Of a stretch of DNA of 43,391 nucleotides, positions 6,624 through 15,090 are shown piece after piece. Origin of the DNA: Flavobacteriaceae bacterium (GTDB taxonomy: Bacteria; Bacteroidota; Bacteroidia; Flavobacteriales; Flavobacteriaceae); the NCBI GenBank assembly GCA_002728855.1, contig PBWA01000007.1, forward strand, positions 86,792-130,182, given 5' to 3'. Below the pieces are notes generated by a model that was given only the letters and a program-made list of their open reading frames with translations, was not told the origin of the DNA and made no database searches. The position numbers and the translations under genes were made by a program. Each line of letters begins with the position of its first letter. The stretch's first letter is position 1.

Positions 6624-9084
6624 AATTCCAAGTTTTATTCTTTAATATCTCCCCGTATTGGGATGACAAAGCTACAAAATTATTTGTATTTAATTGATAA
6701 TCATATTTTTCTGAAAGCTTCTCCTGAAATTCATAGAATAAATTAATGTTTAATATTCCATGAATTACTAAAAAGTTATATTCCCTGTTGTAAAGGTCTT
6801 TTGAAAAAAACCATTTTTTAGTTATTTCTTTTTCGTCATGAAAAATTTTTTGAAGTTTTTGTTGTGATTCAATTAATTTTAATGAATCTTCAATGCGGTA
6901 TGGTAATATCCATTTATAATTTTTATAAACATTTTGTTTTTCAGCTGATTTAATTTCTTTTGATTTTTTGATAATTTTAATTGCCTGTTTTGCTTCGTTA
7001 GTTTCAGGATATTTTTTTTGAAACTTATTCAACTCCTCAATCCATTTACTTGCTCCATCTAACTTACCTATAACGTTTGCTTTTAAAAGATTATACTTGG
7101 GCTCTATTTCCGATCCACTAAATAAAATTTCATTTTCTTTGCCTTGTTCTAAAAATTTGATTAATTGCCCATTTTCATATAAATCCAAAAGATCTTTGTA
7201 TATGGCATTAGGGCCGACATCTTCAAATATTTTTAAAATATCCGGAGATTTTAAAATCTTTTCAAAAGGTGTCCCCTTGAAATCATTTAGTATCCTCTGT
7301 TTATAAACAATTGATAAAGAAGGGTTAAGCTCTTGATTAATCTTAAATAGGTGATAAAGAGTTGGTGCTTCAATATCTTTTGGGGGGAGCTTTGACAAAA
7401 GTACAGTAAGCTTATTTTTTGCTAATTGTAAGTTTTTAAAGCTTTCTTTATAAATCATGCCAAGTTGAAAGTAACTATTGAAATTCAAATCTTTAATACT
7501 ATCAATATGACTCTTTTTCTTTGGCAATTTATTTATGTAGTTATTTGGTGTTTCAATTTTGGATTTTTTGTCAGGCTCTTGAGGCCCATCATTGAATGAT
7601 ATAGTTGAATCAAAGTATTTAGGGATTGATGAAACTCTCCAATTATCAACATTTGATCTCTCTCCCCAAATTGATAGAAATTTTTGTTCTCCTTGTATTA
7701 ATAATGAAGGATTATAAAAATAAAATTGTTCTGATGGTTGGTTTTTTGAAAAAAGCTTGAAACGTTTTTTGCCCCAATTAATCATTGTTAATTCTTTGGC
7801 TTGTTTCTCTAAAATTAGATTTCTAAAAAATTCTATTTGCTTTTCTCTAGTTAAAGAAAGTATATATAAGATGCTATCGGTTGATTTAGCAATTTTTTCA
7901 TATTTAATTACATTATCCAAATTATCTCTCTCCCTTGCCGCAATTTTGCTCTCATATGTAAAGTCTGGTAAAATCCTTATGAGACTATCTAAGTATTTTC
8001 CAGATAAAATATATTCTCCTTTATCAAAATAGAAATCTGCTAAATCTCTATAATTCCTTTCCTTTGTTGGGTAATCAATGTTTTTAGATCTTAATGAAAG
8101 GTTTAAAAAATAAACTGTTAGCGAGTCAATAGAAGTGTTAGAATAATAATCTCCCAAAGCTCTGTAAATCCAATGCTTATAATTTTTATTTTCATAATCA
8201 TTTGACAACTTATTTAACCCCTCTTCTGGAGAATATCCATGAACTTTCAAATCAAGGGCTAATTGTTTTATTTTAGCATTAATAAAATATTTCCTTGGCA
8301 CCCTTCTTTTTAGTTTTATCAGCTTTTCAAAAGTCAATAAAGAAGAATCTGAAAGATTAAGCTCTTTATATAATTGTCCTATTATAAATAGATATCTAGC
8401 TTTAATATTATTGTTTCTCTCAGTTTTTAATGATCTTTTTAAATAAACTAGTGCAGAATCTATTTCATTTTTTTGAATAAATGCATCTGCAACTGAGGCA
8501 TTTGCTTCAGAATAAAACTTGCTTTTAATACTTATATTTCTGGCTAGAGGGCGTAAATTTTTTATGGCCACATCAACATTTTTGAGTCTTATATTTGTTT
8601 TTTCTCGCCAAATTCTGGCTTCAACGTAAGTTTTTTCATTGACATAATTTTCAAGTAAAAAATTAAATGCCTCTAAAGCAGGAAAAAATCTTCTATCAAA
8701 ATAACGTGATTTACCCAGGAGTAAATATGCCCTGTCTATTTCATTGTTTCTTTGACTGCCATTAATATTCATTGAGTGTCTTTGAATCGCTTTTACTGCT
8801 TTATCTTCAGCTTTTGAGAATCCAGGAATAATTGTAGTCTCATTAATATTTTCGCCATTAATACTTATTGGCTCAATTGGCAATATTTCGTAAAAATTAT
8901 CTTCATATGTTTTCGAAAGAATTTCTTTGCCAATTAAAAAGGAATTCTCTCCATTAAAAAGAACATTATATTTTGTATTCATTGAATGGTATTGTCTGTT
9001 TATGTATTTATCTTTTTGGGTAGAACAAGAAAAAATAAATAAACAGAGTAGCTGTATTGAGATTTTTTTATTGAAGACTAACAA
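6607..9084 (-). CDS. sprE: Type IX secretion lipoprotein SprE/PorW (TPR protein)
   Basis: The 825-residue lipoprotein has a lipobox ending FIFSC (Cys20) followed by STQKDKYINRQYHSMNTKYN, close to my memory of SprE (gliding flavobacteria) and PorW (Porphyromonas). After that come tetratricopeptide-like helical repeats through residues 100-640, including one reading SIDSLTVYFLNLSLRS, and a charged C-terminal part. SprE/PorW is a periplasmic component needed for type IX secretion and, in gliding species, motility. The start is TTG at 9084: no ATG precedes the lipobox. The sequence implies that the organism has a T9SS, but the core genes (gldKLMN, sov) lie outside the window. Confidence 0.88.
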   Translation of the reverse strand: MLVFNKKISIQLLCLFIFSCSTQKDKYINRQYHSMNTKYNVLFNGENSFLIGKEILSKTYEDNFYEILPIEPISINGENINETTIIPGFSKAEDKAVKAIQRHSMNINGSQRNNEIDRAYLLLGKSRYFDRRFFPALEAFNFLLENYVNEKTYVEARIWREKTNIRLKNVDVAIKNLRPLARNISIKSKFYSEANASVADAFIQKNEIDSALVYLKRSLKTERNNNIKARYLFIIGQLYKELNLSDSSLLTFEKLIKLKRRVPRKYFINAKIKQLALDLKVHGYSPEEGLNKLSNDYENKNYKHWIYRALGDYYSNTSIDSLTVYFLNLSLRSKNIDYPTKERNYRDLADFYFDKGEYILSGKYLDSLIRILPDFTYESKIAARERDNLDNVIKYEKIAKSTDSILYILSLTREKQIEFFRNLILEKQAKELTMINWGKKRFKLFSKNQPSEQFYFYNPSLLIQGEQKFLSIWGERSNVDNWRVSSIPKYFDSTISFNDGPQEPDKKSKIETPNNYINKLPKKKSHIDSIKDLNFNSYFQLGMIYKESFKNLQLAKNKLTVLLSKLPPKDIEAPTLYHLFKINQELNPSLSIVYKQRILNDFKGTPFEKILKSPDILKIFEDVGPNAIYKDLLDLYENGQLIKFLEQGKENEILFSGSEIEPKYNLLKANVIGKLDGASKWIEELNKFQKKYPETNEAKQAIKIIKKSKEIKSAEKQNVYKNYKWILPYRIEDSLKLIESQQKLQKIFHDEKEITKKWFFSKDLYNREYNFLVIHGILNINLFYEFQEKLSEKYDYQLNTNNFVALSSQYGEILKNKTWNYVKKQ

Positions 9085-9143
9085 AAGCTTTTTATTTTAA
9101 TAACTCAAAAAGCTATATTTTAGTATTCAAAATAAAAAAAACA

Positions 9144-9437
9144 ATGGGGGAAAAAGATTTAATTCATATTGAAATCATTTCTGAAAATGAAAATTTTAAA
9201 ATAGAAGGAGCTGAAGATAAAAGCATTTTAGAAGTTGCGCTTGAAAATGATATTGATGCCCCTTATTCATGCCAAGGTGGAATTTGCTCAACTTGTATAG
9301 CAAGAATAAAAAAGGGAACTGTTAAAATGGAAAATAATCAGATTTTAACTGAAGAGGAAATCAAAGATGGTCTAACCCTGACTTGTCAAGCGATTCCTGC
9401 CAGCAATTCAATTATTATTGACTATGATGATGTTTAG
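9144..9437 (+). CDS. 2Fe-2S plant-type ferredoxin
   Basis: The 97-residue protein carries the plant-type [2Fe-2S] pattern C-x4-C-x2-C-x29-C at Cys43, 48, 51 and 81 (PYSCQGGICSTC and LTCQA), with the usual beta-grasp fold implied by its length. It resembles the C-terminal electron-transfer domain of PaaE-type oxygenase reductases but stands alone, so it is a soluble cytoplasmic electron carrier whose partner is not encoded nearby. It is transcribed divergently from sprE. A TATATTTT at 9114-9121 may be a weak -7 box. It converges with the glycosyltransferase gene, with 6 bases between stops. Confidence 0.93.
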   Translation: MGEKDLIHIEIISENENFKIEGAEDKSILEVALENDIDAPYSCQGGICSTCIARIKKGTVKMENNQILTEEEIKDGLTLTCQAIPASNSIIIDYDDV

Positions 9438-9443
9438 TTTATT

Positions 9444-10487
9444 CTATTTTGATAATATTTCAATTGCTTTCTCAATAATTACTTTTGGATCAATAGATCT
9501 TAAAGCTTTTTTATATCCCTTAAAGACTTTTTTGCCATAAATTGAAGTTGGGATCTCAGGATATTTATCTCTATCCAAAAATATAGAATTTTCAAGTGGT
9601 TGACCAAAAGGAGTAAATCCGCAAAAAGGATGAGTTACTCCCCAAAGAGTTATTGTAGGAATAGCAAAGTTTGAGGAAAGATGACCGTTTGCAGAGTCCA
9701 TAGAAATCATTAAATCTAAGTTTGAAATTAAATTGATTTGATCATCAAAAGAAATTAATTCAGCAACGGAACAAACATTCGGATAAGCATTCTCCCAAAT
9801 ATAAAATTTCTCATTTTCCTTTTTGCCTTTGCCAAATAAAAAAATCTTGTGATCTTTTTGCAAGTACGCTATAACTTGTTGCATTAGATCCAAAGGATAA
9901 ATTTTACCTGGGAAAGCAGCAAATGGAGCTATTCCTATCAACTTTTTATTTTTATTTTTGGATATTTCTTTGGATATTATTTTCGGAACTATTCCCTTTT
10001 TTACAGGGAACTCATGCTTTTGAAAATCAATAGGGAATCCAAGCCTTCTAAAAACATCAACATATCTATATATTGTGGGAGTCAAGGGTTGAAATTTTTT
10101 ATTTTTTTTTCTTGTCAATAAATATTTTTCAAATCTTGCCTTGGAGATTTTTCTAACATGAAAAAAATTAATCTTAAAAAAAAAACAAAGTAAATCTGTA
10201 CGCATTACTGAGTGTAAATCAGCTACTCGGGTTATTGAAAGTTTTTGAATGTCTCTATATAACTGATATATTCCCTTTAAGCCCTTGTGTCTATTATTAA
10301 AATCTACAGGAAAAAAATTAACATTTTTAAACTCATTAAATAATGGTTGCATTGTTTTTCGGCTAACAATAGTTAGGAGTAAATTTGGATATGTTTTTAG
10401 AAGACATCTTATAACTGGAACAGTCATAGCAACATCTCCCAGGGAAGAAAATCTAAGAATTAACAAATGCTCCTTTTTTTGAGTCAA
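9444..10487 (-). CDS. Family 9 glycosyltransferase (heptosyltransferase-like)
   Basis: The 347-residue protein has the GT9 pattern. The N-terminal Rossmann domain starts ILRFSSLGDVAMTVPVIRCL. The C-terminal domain has IAPFAAFPGKIYPLDLM and MISMDSANGHLSSNF, which binds the nucleotide sugar. The family transfers heptose or a related sugar to lipid A-core in the inner leaflet. The exact sugar cannot be read from sequence. The start is TTG at 10487, three bases after the DUF4254 stop. A second TTG at 10466 would give MLILRFSSLG and equally fits. A TAATTTTG (10485-10492) overlaps the first TTG. Confidence 0.88.
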   Translation of the reverse strand: MTQKKEHLLILRFSSLGDVAMTVPVIRCLLKTYPNLLLTIVSRKTMQPLFNEFKNVNFFPVDFNNRHKGLKGIYQLYRDIQKLSITRVADLHSVMRTDLLCFFFKINFFHVRKISKARFEKYLLTRKKNKKFQPLTPTIYRYVDVFRRLGFPIDFQKHEFPVKKGIVPKIISKEISKNKNKKLIGIAPFAAFPGKIYPLDLMQQVIAYLQKDHKIFLFGKGKKENEKFYIWENAYPNVCSVAELISFDDQINLISNLDLMISMDSANGHLSSNFAIPTITLWGVTHPFCGFTPFGQPLENSIFLDRDKYPEIPTSIYGKKVFKGYKKALRSIDPKVIIEKAIEILSK

Positions 10488-10489
10488 AA

Positions 10490-11095
10490 TTATTTTCCCT
10501 TTTTGTGATAGAGGATAGGGTTTAATGAATCATCATTATACATTTTCATTTGCCTGTAAACCTTCATGATTTTTGTCCCATTGGAAATGTCCTTTAATAA
10601 ATCATCAATGGAATTTGAAAGATCTATTCTTTGAGCTAATAAAATTTGTAATTTGTCTTTACACTTATTTTTATGAATAGCATCTGCTTCTCTTTCTGTT
10701 TCTTCTCGCATGTGAAATATTTTAATCTCTAAAATAGATAGTCTATCGATTGCCCAAGCTGGGCTCTCAGAATTTATCTTTGCATTTTCCTTTAGATTTA
10801 CATTTTGATATTTTTGTAGGAAAAAATCATCTATTTTTTCTACAATATTTGTTCTAACCTGATTTGATGCATCTATTTTACGCTTGATTGACATGCCATA
10901 AGAATCATTTATCGCTGGATCCCGAATGATATCTTCATAGTGCCACTGAATTACATCAATCCAATTTTTATGATACAGAAGATGAGACAAATCTCCTTTG
11001 CTGTATGGGTTTTGAATTTTTTGATCTACAGAATCTTTTATGTGATAATTCTCTATACACTCTTGAAAAATTTTTACTGCCTTACCGCTTATCAT
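10490..11095 (-). CDS. DUF4254 family protein
   Basis: The 201-residue soluble helical protein has the conserved blocks WHYEDIIRDPAI and ESPAWAIDRLSILEIKIFHM that I associate with DUF4254, a Bacteroidota family of unknown function commonly next to GT9 glycosyltransferases. No signal peptide or membrane helix is visible. It is followed within three bases by the GT9 gene, so a role in lipopolysaccharide core synthesis is likely by context. A possible -7 box TATATTTA lies at 11123-11130. Confidence 0.85.
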   Translation of the reverse strand: MISGKAVKIFQECIENYHIKDSVDQKIQNPYSKGDLSHLLYHKNWIDVIQWHYEDIIRDPAINDSYGMSIKRKIDASNQVRTNIVEKIDDFFLQKYQNVNLKENAKINSESPAWAIDRLSILEIKIFHMREETEREADAIHKNKCKDKLQILLAQRIDLSNSIDDLLKDISNGTKIMKVYRQMKMYNDDSLNPILYHKKGK

Positions 11096-11178
11096 TTCTT
11101 AATGCTTTAATTAAAAATTTCTTAAATATACAACTTGCTGAAGATTTAAATTAAAAAAACTAAGTCAACAATAATTTA

Positions 11179-12129
11179 CTATAGATTAACTACATTAAAA
11201 TCAATTAGTTTAAAAATAACAGTTGTGATAAGTGAAAATAAGATTAAATAATTTTTCACTAATGTTGATCTAATAGAAGCAAGAAAAATTCCAATAAAAT
11301 ATGCAGCAGGAATAAAGCTTAAAAACCATCTCCCATCACCAACGTGAAGGCCAAGAAATCCAAGGATAATAGAGGCATATAACCAAAAAGACATAAAATT
11401 AAATCCTGAGATATTTTCTGGATTTGAATTTTGTTCATAGGTCTTAGGCTTATGAAAGATTGTTATATAAAATGATAGAATAATAACAATAAACCATAAA
11501 AACTCAGAATTTGATTTAATTTTAAAATCCCATAAATTAAGTTCCATAAATGAATAAAAAGAACCTAAAAATGTATCTGGAATAATATCATAAATTGCAT
11601 GCACAAAAACAGGGACAAAAATAACTGGAAGAAGGAAACAAGTTAAATGCTTTATATCACGATATTTCTGTTGAATCAAAATTGCCAAAGGAATAAGATA
11701 AAAAATAGCAAGAGAATTATTGTAAATTACTATAAGGGAAAATATAAAGGATAAATCAAATAAATTTTTAGCTGAATTATCAGAATATAATACTTTCCCA
11801 AAAACATACTTTGAATAAACTAACATTAACCCTAAAAAAATTTTTGAAACTATCAGCCCTGGTCCATGAGGGAAAAAAAGAAATATTAGTGGAAAAGCAA
11901 GTAAATGGATTGAATTATAATTACTGTAGGCATATCTACTCTCTAGATAAGTTATTACTAATATGAATAAAACAAAAATAACCCAAAAAAAAAGGCCCTT
12001 AACTATAATATCAATAGATAAAACGCCATAATTTTTACAAAACTGAATAAAAAAAACAACCATAAAAGAGAATATCAAAGAACTCAAATATGCTTTATAA
12101 GTTGTTTTTTGAAATAAATTTATAATCAT
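11179..12129 (-). CDS. DUF6427-like polytopic membrane protein
   Basis: The 316-residue protein is dominated by hydrophobic segments, about nine or ten transmembrane helices, with no catalytic motif I can name. Its size and its place between DUF4254 and the DUF6341/purD genes match the flavobacterial DUF6427 family. The layout (LLAFPLIFLFFPHGPG, long hydrophobic spans, short loops) loosely resembles membrane glycosyltransferases or polymerases, but that is only an impression. It is divergent from the DUF6341 gene with 35 bases between starts. Confidence 0.7.
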   Translation of the reverse strand: MIINLFQKTTYKAYLSSLIFSFMVVFFIQFCKNYGVLSIDIIVKGLFFWVIFVLFILVITYLESRYAYSNYNSIHLLAFPLIFLFFPHGPGLIVSKIFLGLMLVYSKYVFGKVLYSDNSAKNLFDLSFIFSLIVIYNNSLAIFYLIPLAILIQQKYRDIKHLTCFLLPVIFVPVFVHAIYDIIPDTFLGSFYSFMELNLWDFKIKSNSEFLWFIVIILSFYITIFHKPKTYEQNSNPENISGFNFMSFWLYASIILGFLGLHVGDGRWFLSFIPAAYFIGIFLASIRSTLVKNYLILFSLITTVIFKLIDFNVVNL

Positions 12130-12138
12130 TTTTTTTAT

Positions 12139-12146
12139 TAATTTTG
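12139..12146 (+). promoter_or_regulatory. -7 element for the DUF6341 gene
   Basis: TAATTTTG exactly fits TAnnTTTG and lies 18 bases upstream of the ATG at 12165. Its upstream half would sit inside the start of the divergent DUF6427 gene. No clear TTTG at the -33 position. Confidence 0.5.
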
Positions 12147-12164
12147 CAATATATACAAACCCTT

Positions 12165-12398
12165 ATGAATTGGAAAAACTTTTTTGAAGGTATAGCCTGG
12201 CTTTTTGAAAATATTCTTTTTATTCCATATGAAGGTTTAAGATCATTGCAACTAGACAGTTGGTGGGCTGCTAACCTAGTTTCCTGGATTTTTCTTTTAA
12301 TTGGCCTAATTGCATCAATATATTGGATTTATGAACTACACTTATCTGACAAAAGAGGTGAAGAAAAAAAGGATATTACTGCCCATTCCTTTTTATAA
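12165..12398 (+). CDS. DUF6341-like small membrane protein
   Basis: The 77-residue protein starts MNWKNFFEGIAWLFENILF. It has an aromatic amphipathic N-terminal segment, a conserved-looking WWAANLVSWIFLLIGLIASIYW membrane helix (about residues 37-58) and a charged tail. I recall this as the DUF6341 family next to purD in Flavobacteriia; function unknown. I chose the ATG at 12165 over an upstream TTG (12144) because that TTG lies inside the -7 box. Its stop codon directly abuts the purD stop on the other strand. Confidence 0.75.
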   Translation: MNWKNFFEGIAWLFENILFIPYEGLRSLQLDSWWAANLVSWIFLLIGLIASIYWIYELHLSDKRGEEKKDITAHSFL

Positions 12399-13664
12399 GT
12401 CAAAACCAATATCTTTTCTATAATTAATTCCATCAAAATTGATCTTTTTCAACTCTTCATAAGATTTTTTTACTGAATCTTTAAAACGATCCTCTAAAGA
12501 TGTAATTGCTAATACTCGGCCACCACTAGTAAAAATATTCATGCCTTTTGACGACGTCCCCGCATGAAAAACTTTACTATCTTGAACTTTATTGATCCCA
12601 ATAATTTTTTTCCCCTTTTGATATGATTCAGGGTATCCATCAGATACTGCGCATATTGTTGTGGCAAATTTATCTTCTATCTCAAGTTTTATTTCAGATA
12701 TCTTTTTGGATGAAATAGATAATAATATTTCCCCAAAATCATTTTTTATTCTTGGAAGCACCACCTGCGTTTCAGGATCGCCCATTCTTACATTATACTC
12801 TATAACATAAGGTGAATCCTGAACTTTAATTAAGCCAATGAAAATAAATCCAACAAAATCAATTTTATCTCTAAATAAACCTTCAATTGTTGGTTTAATT
12901 ATTTCTTTATCTATTTTATTTGAAAAAGACTCATCAACAAAAGGAACAGGAGAAACTGCTCCCATACCGCCTGTATTTAATCCGGTGTCGCCTTCACCTA
13001 TTCTTTTATAATCTTTTGCCATAGGTAATGTCAGATAAGATTTACCGTCTGCTATCACAAAACATGACAATTCAATTCCTTTTAAGAATTCTTCAACAAC
13101 AACTTTCCCAGACGCTAAACCAAATTTTCCCCCAACTAGCATTTCAGTTAATTCCTCTTTTGCTTGGGCTAGATCATCTATTATTAAAACCCCTTTACCT
13201 GCTGCTAAGCCATCTGCCTTTAGAACATATGGTGATTTAAGAGTATCTAAAAATTTATGCCCCTCTTTAACAGTTTTTTTATCAAAGGTCGCATGCTTTG
13301 CAGTTGGAATAGAATTTCTTTCCATGAATTTTTTTGCAAAGTCTTTACTTCCCTCTAGCATCGCTGCCTTTTTTGTTGGTCCAATTACAGGCACAGAATT
13401 GATAATTTTATCAGATAAGAAAAAATCATGGATCCCATTAACTAAAGGATCCTCAGGGCCAACAAGTACTATATCAATTTTGTTCTTTATTACTTCATCC
13501 TTGATAGCTAAAAAATCGTTAACGCTTATATCCAAGTTTTTACCGAGCTCACTTGTCCCAGCATTCCCTGGAGCAATAAAAATATTTGTGATGAATTTGC
13601 TTTTGGATAACTTCCAACAAAAGGCATGTTCTCTACCTCCTCCTCCTAATATTAATATGTTCAT
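12393..13664 (-). CDS. purD: Phosphoribosylamine-glycine ligase
   Basis: Second step of purine synthesis: joins phosphoribosylamine and glycine with ATP to make GAR. The 423-residue ATP-grasp enzyme begins MNILILGGGGREHAFCWKL and has SPYVLKADGLAAGKGV (ATP-binding), GLNTGGMGAVSP, and the metal-binding EYNVRMGDPETQ. All family signatures are intact. An upstream TTG (13685) is in frame, but the ATG at 13664 matches the family N-terminus. The start overlaps the glycosyltransferase 2 gene by 32 bases. Confidence 0.97.
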   Translation of the reverse strand: MNILILGGGGREHAFCWKLSKSKFITNIFIAPGNAGTSELGKNLDISVNDFLAIKDEVIKNKIDIVLVGPEDPLVNGIHDFFLSDKIINSVPVIGPTKKAAMLEGSKDFAKKFMERNSIPTAKHATFDKKTVKEGHKFLDTLKSPYVLKADGLAAGKGVLIIDDLAQAKEELTEMLVGGKFGLASGKVVVEEFLKGIELSCFVIADGKSYLTLPMAKDYKRIGEGDTGLNTGGMGAVSPVPFVDESFSNKIDKEIIKPTIEGLFRDKIDFVGFIFIGLIKVQDSPYVIEYNVRMGDPETQVVLPRIKNDFGEILLSISSKKISEIKLEIEDKFATTICAVSDGYPESYQKGKKIIGINKVQDSKVFHAGTSSKGMNIFTSGGRVLAITSLEDRFKDSVKKSYEELKKINFDGINYRKDIGFDL

Positions 13665-14553
13665 CTTTAAATTGTTTTTTATCAAAAAAAGAAAGGGTCC
13701 CGGATTTAAAAAAACTTTTAAAAATCCCTTTCCAGCGTCTTTTTTTTATAAACCTGCCCTGTTTTTGATCGACAAGAAATGACATTTTTTTTGATTTGGC
13801 TATAAAATATCCTGTTAAATAACTTTTAATTGTGGAAAAGCTACCTTTATTAATAGCTGATTTTATACCTGAAAGTAAAGTCAAAATAACCCCTAATCGC
13901 ATTTTATAACATGCTACTCCTTGCAATTTTTCAGATTCAGAGTCATACCTTTCACCAGTTTGTCTTAAGTGTTTTACTTTTAGTTCGGCATCAACTAAAA
14001 TATCCCATGAATAATATTTTGCTAAAAATTCATCAATTGTATCCCATCCAATGGACTTTTTTATTTTACCTATTTCTACAAAACAATCTTTCCTATAGGA
14101 TTTAATGGCGCCTCTTATGTGATCATGTCCATACTTATTTTCAGGAACCCACCTTCCTTCTTTTTTTAAATAACAAATACCTCCAACTATTCCTAGCCTG
14201 TCATTTCCTTGAAAATGCTCAGATATTTTTTTAATATAATTTGAATCAAAAATTAAATCTGCGTCAAACTTACAAATTACATCATACTGATCATCCAAAG
14301 AGGTATATCCTTCATAAAAGGCATTAATAATTTTTTCGCCTGGAGTGTGTTTTGGTGATGAAGCTTTATTTACAATTTTTATCCATTTATATTTATTACA
14401 AAACTTAGAAACAATTTTCTCAGTATCATCTCCAGAATTATCATTAACAACAACAATTTTTTTTGGGAGCAATGTCTGATTAACTAATGATTTTAATGTA
14501 AAGCTTATAGTCTTGCTTTCATTATGAGCGGGAATGATTATATAAAATTTCAA
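13633..14553 (-). CDS. Family 2 glycosyltransferase
   Basis: The 306-residue protein has a GT-A fold N-terminus, YIIIPAHNESKTISFTLKSL, then VVVNDNSGDDTEKIV and a DxD-like ICKFDADLIF (about residue 96), which binds the metal-nucleotide sugar. There is no clear transmembrane anchor. Acceptor and sugar are unknown; a cell-surface polysaccharide or glycolipid is likely from the family. The start must be TTG at 14553, as no ATG is in frame before IIIPAHNE. The basic tail ending RRRR comes from the part overlapping purD. Confidence 0.9.
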   Translation of the reverse strand: MKFYIIIPAHNESKTISFTLKSLVNQTLLPKKIVVVNDNSGDDTEKIVSKFCNKYKWIKIVNKASSPKHTPGEKIINAFYEGYTSLDDQYDVICKFDADLIFDSNYIKKISEHFQGNDRLGIVGGICYLKKEGRWVPENKYGHDHIRGAIKSYRKDCFVEIGKIKKSIGWDTIDEFLAKYYSWDILVDAELKVKHLRQTGERYDSESEKLQGVACYKMRLGVILTLLSGIKSAINKGSFSTIKSYLTGYFIAKSKKMSFLVDQKQGRFIKKRRWKGIFKSFFKSGTLSFFDKKQFKDEHINIRRRR

Positions 14554-14559
14554 AATAAT

Positions 14560-15072
14560 TTAATTCATTTTTTTTGCATAAATAATATAATATCTAGGAT
14601 AAAAGTTTCTAAGAATTGGTCTAAAACCAATCTTTCTAGATGGATTAGTCCATTTCTCTTTTGCTATTATTTTCCATCCTGTTTTCTCTAATAACCAGTT
14701 GAATTGCCACTCTTCAAATTCATGATAATGTCTATCTCTTGGATCGGTTTTACTCCGATATGCATTTGAAAACCACAACTTTAAGGGAACACTTGCAATC
14801 AAAGTTTGTGCTTTTATTTTCTTTAATAAGACATATGGTGACAATAAGTGTTCTATAATTTCCAAAGCAGACACTACATTAGCATTTGAAGAAATAATAG
14901 ATGATAAATTTTCATCTAAATCTTCCCCTTTTGTGTTTTCAACATAATATCCATTTTGCCTTAGAATCCTAGAAAAAGGGTTTTCTATACCTAAATCCAA
15001 AATTTTCTCATCCAATGAGACATGTTTCTTAAAAAATTTTAAAGTATTCTGATATCTTTTCTTTGGATACAT
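14560..15072 (-). CDS. Class I SAM-dependent methyltransferase, short
   Basis: The 170-residue protein has motif I degenerate (EKILDLGIENPFS instead of GxGxG), followed by SALEIIEHLLSPYVLLKKI (motif IV region) and LIASVPLKLWF. This is the pattern of small Methyltransf_11/23-type enzymes. The loss of the second and third motif I glycines may weaken SAM binding. It lies between the GH3-like and GT2 genes, 18 and 6 bases away, suggesting a shared envelope or glycolipid pathway. Substrate unknown. Confidence 0.75.
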   Translation of the reverse strand: MYPKKRYQNTLKFFKKHVSLDEKILDLGIENPFSRILRQNGYYVENTKGEDLDENLSSIISSNANVVSALEIIEHLLSPYVLLKKIKAQTLIASVPLKLWFSNAYRSKTDPRDRHYHEFEEWQFNWLLEKTGWKIIAKEKWTNPSRKIGFRPILRNFYPRYYIIYAKKMN

Positions 15073-15090
15073 TTCTGAAATAATTGTTAT

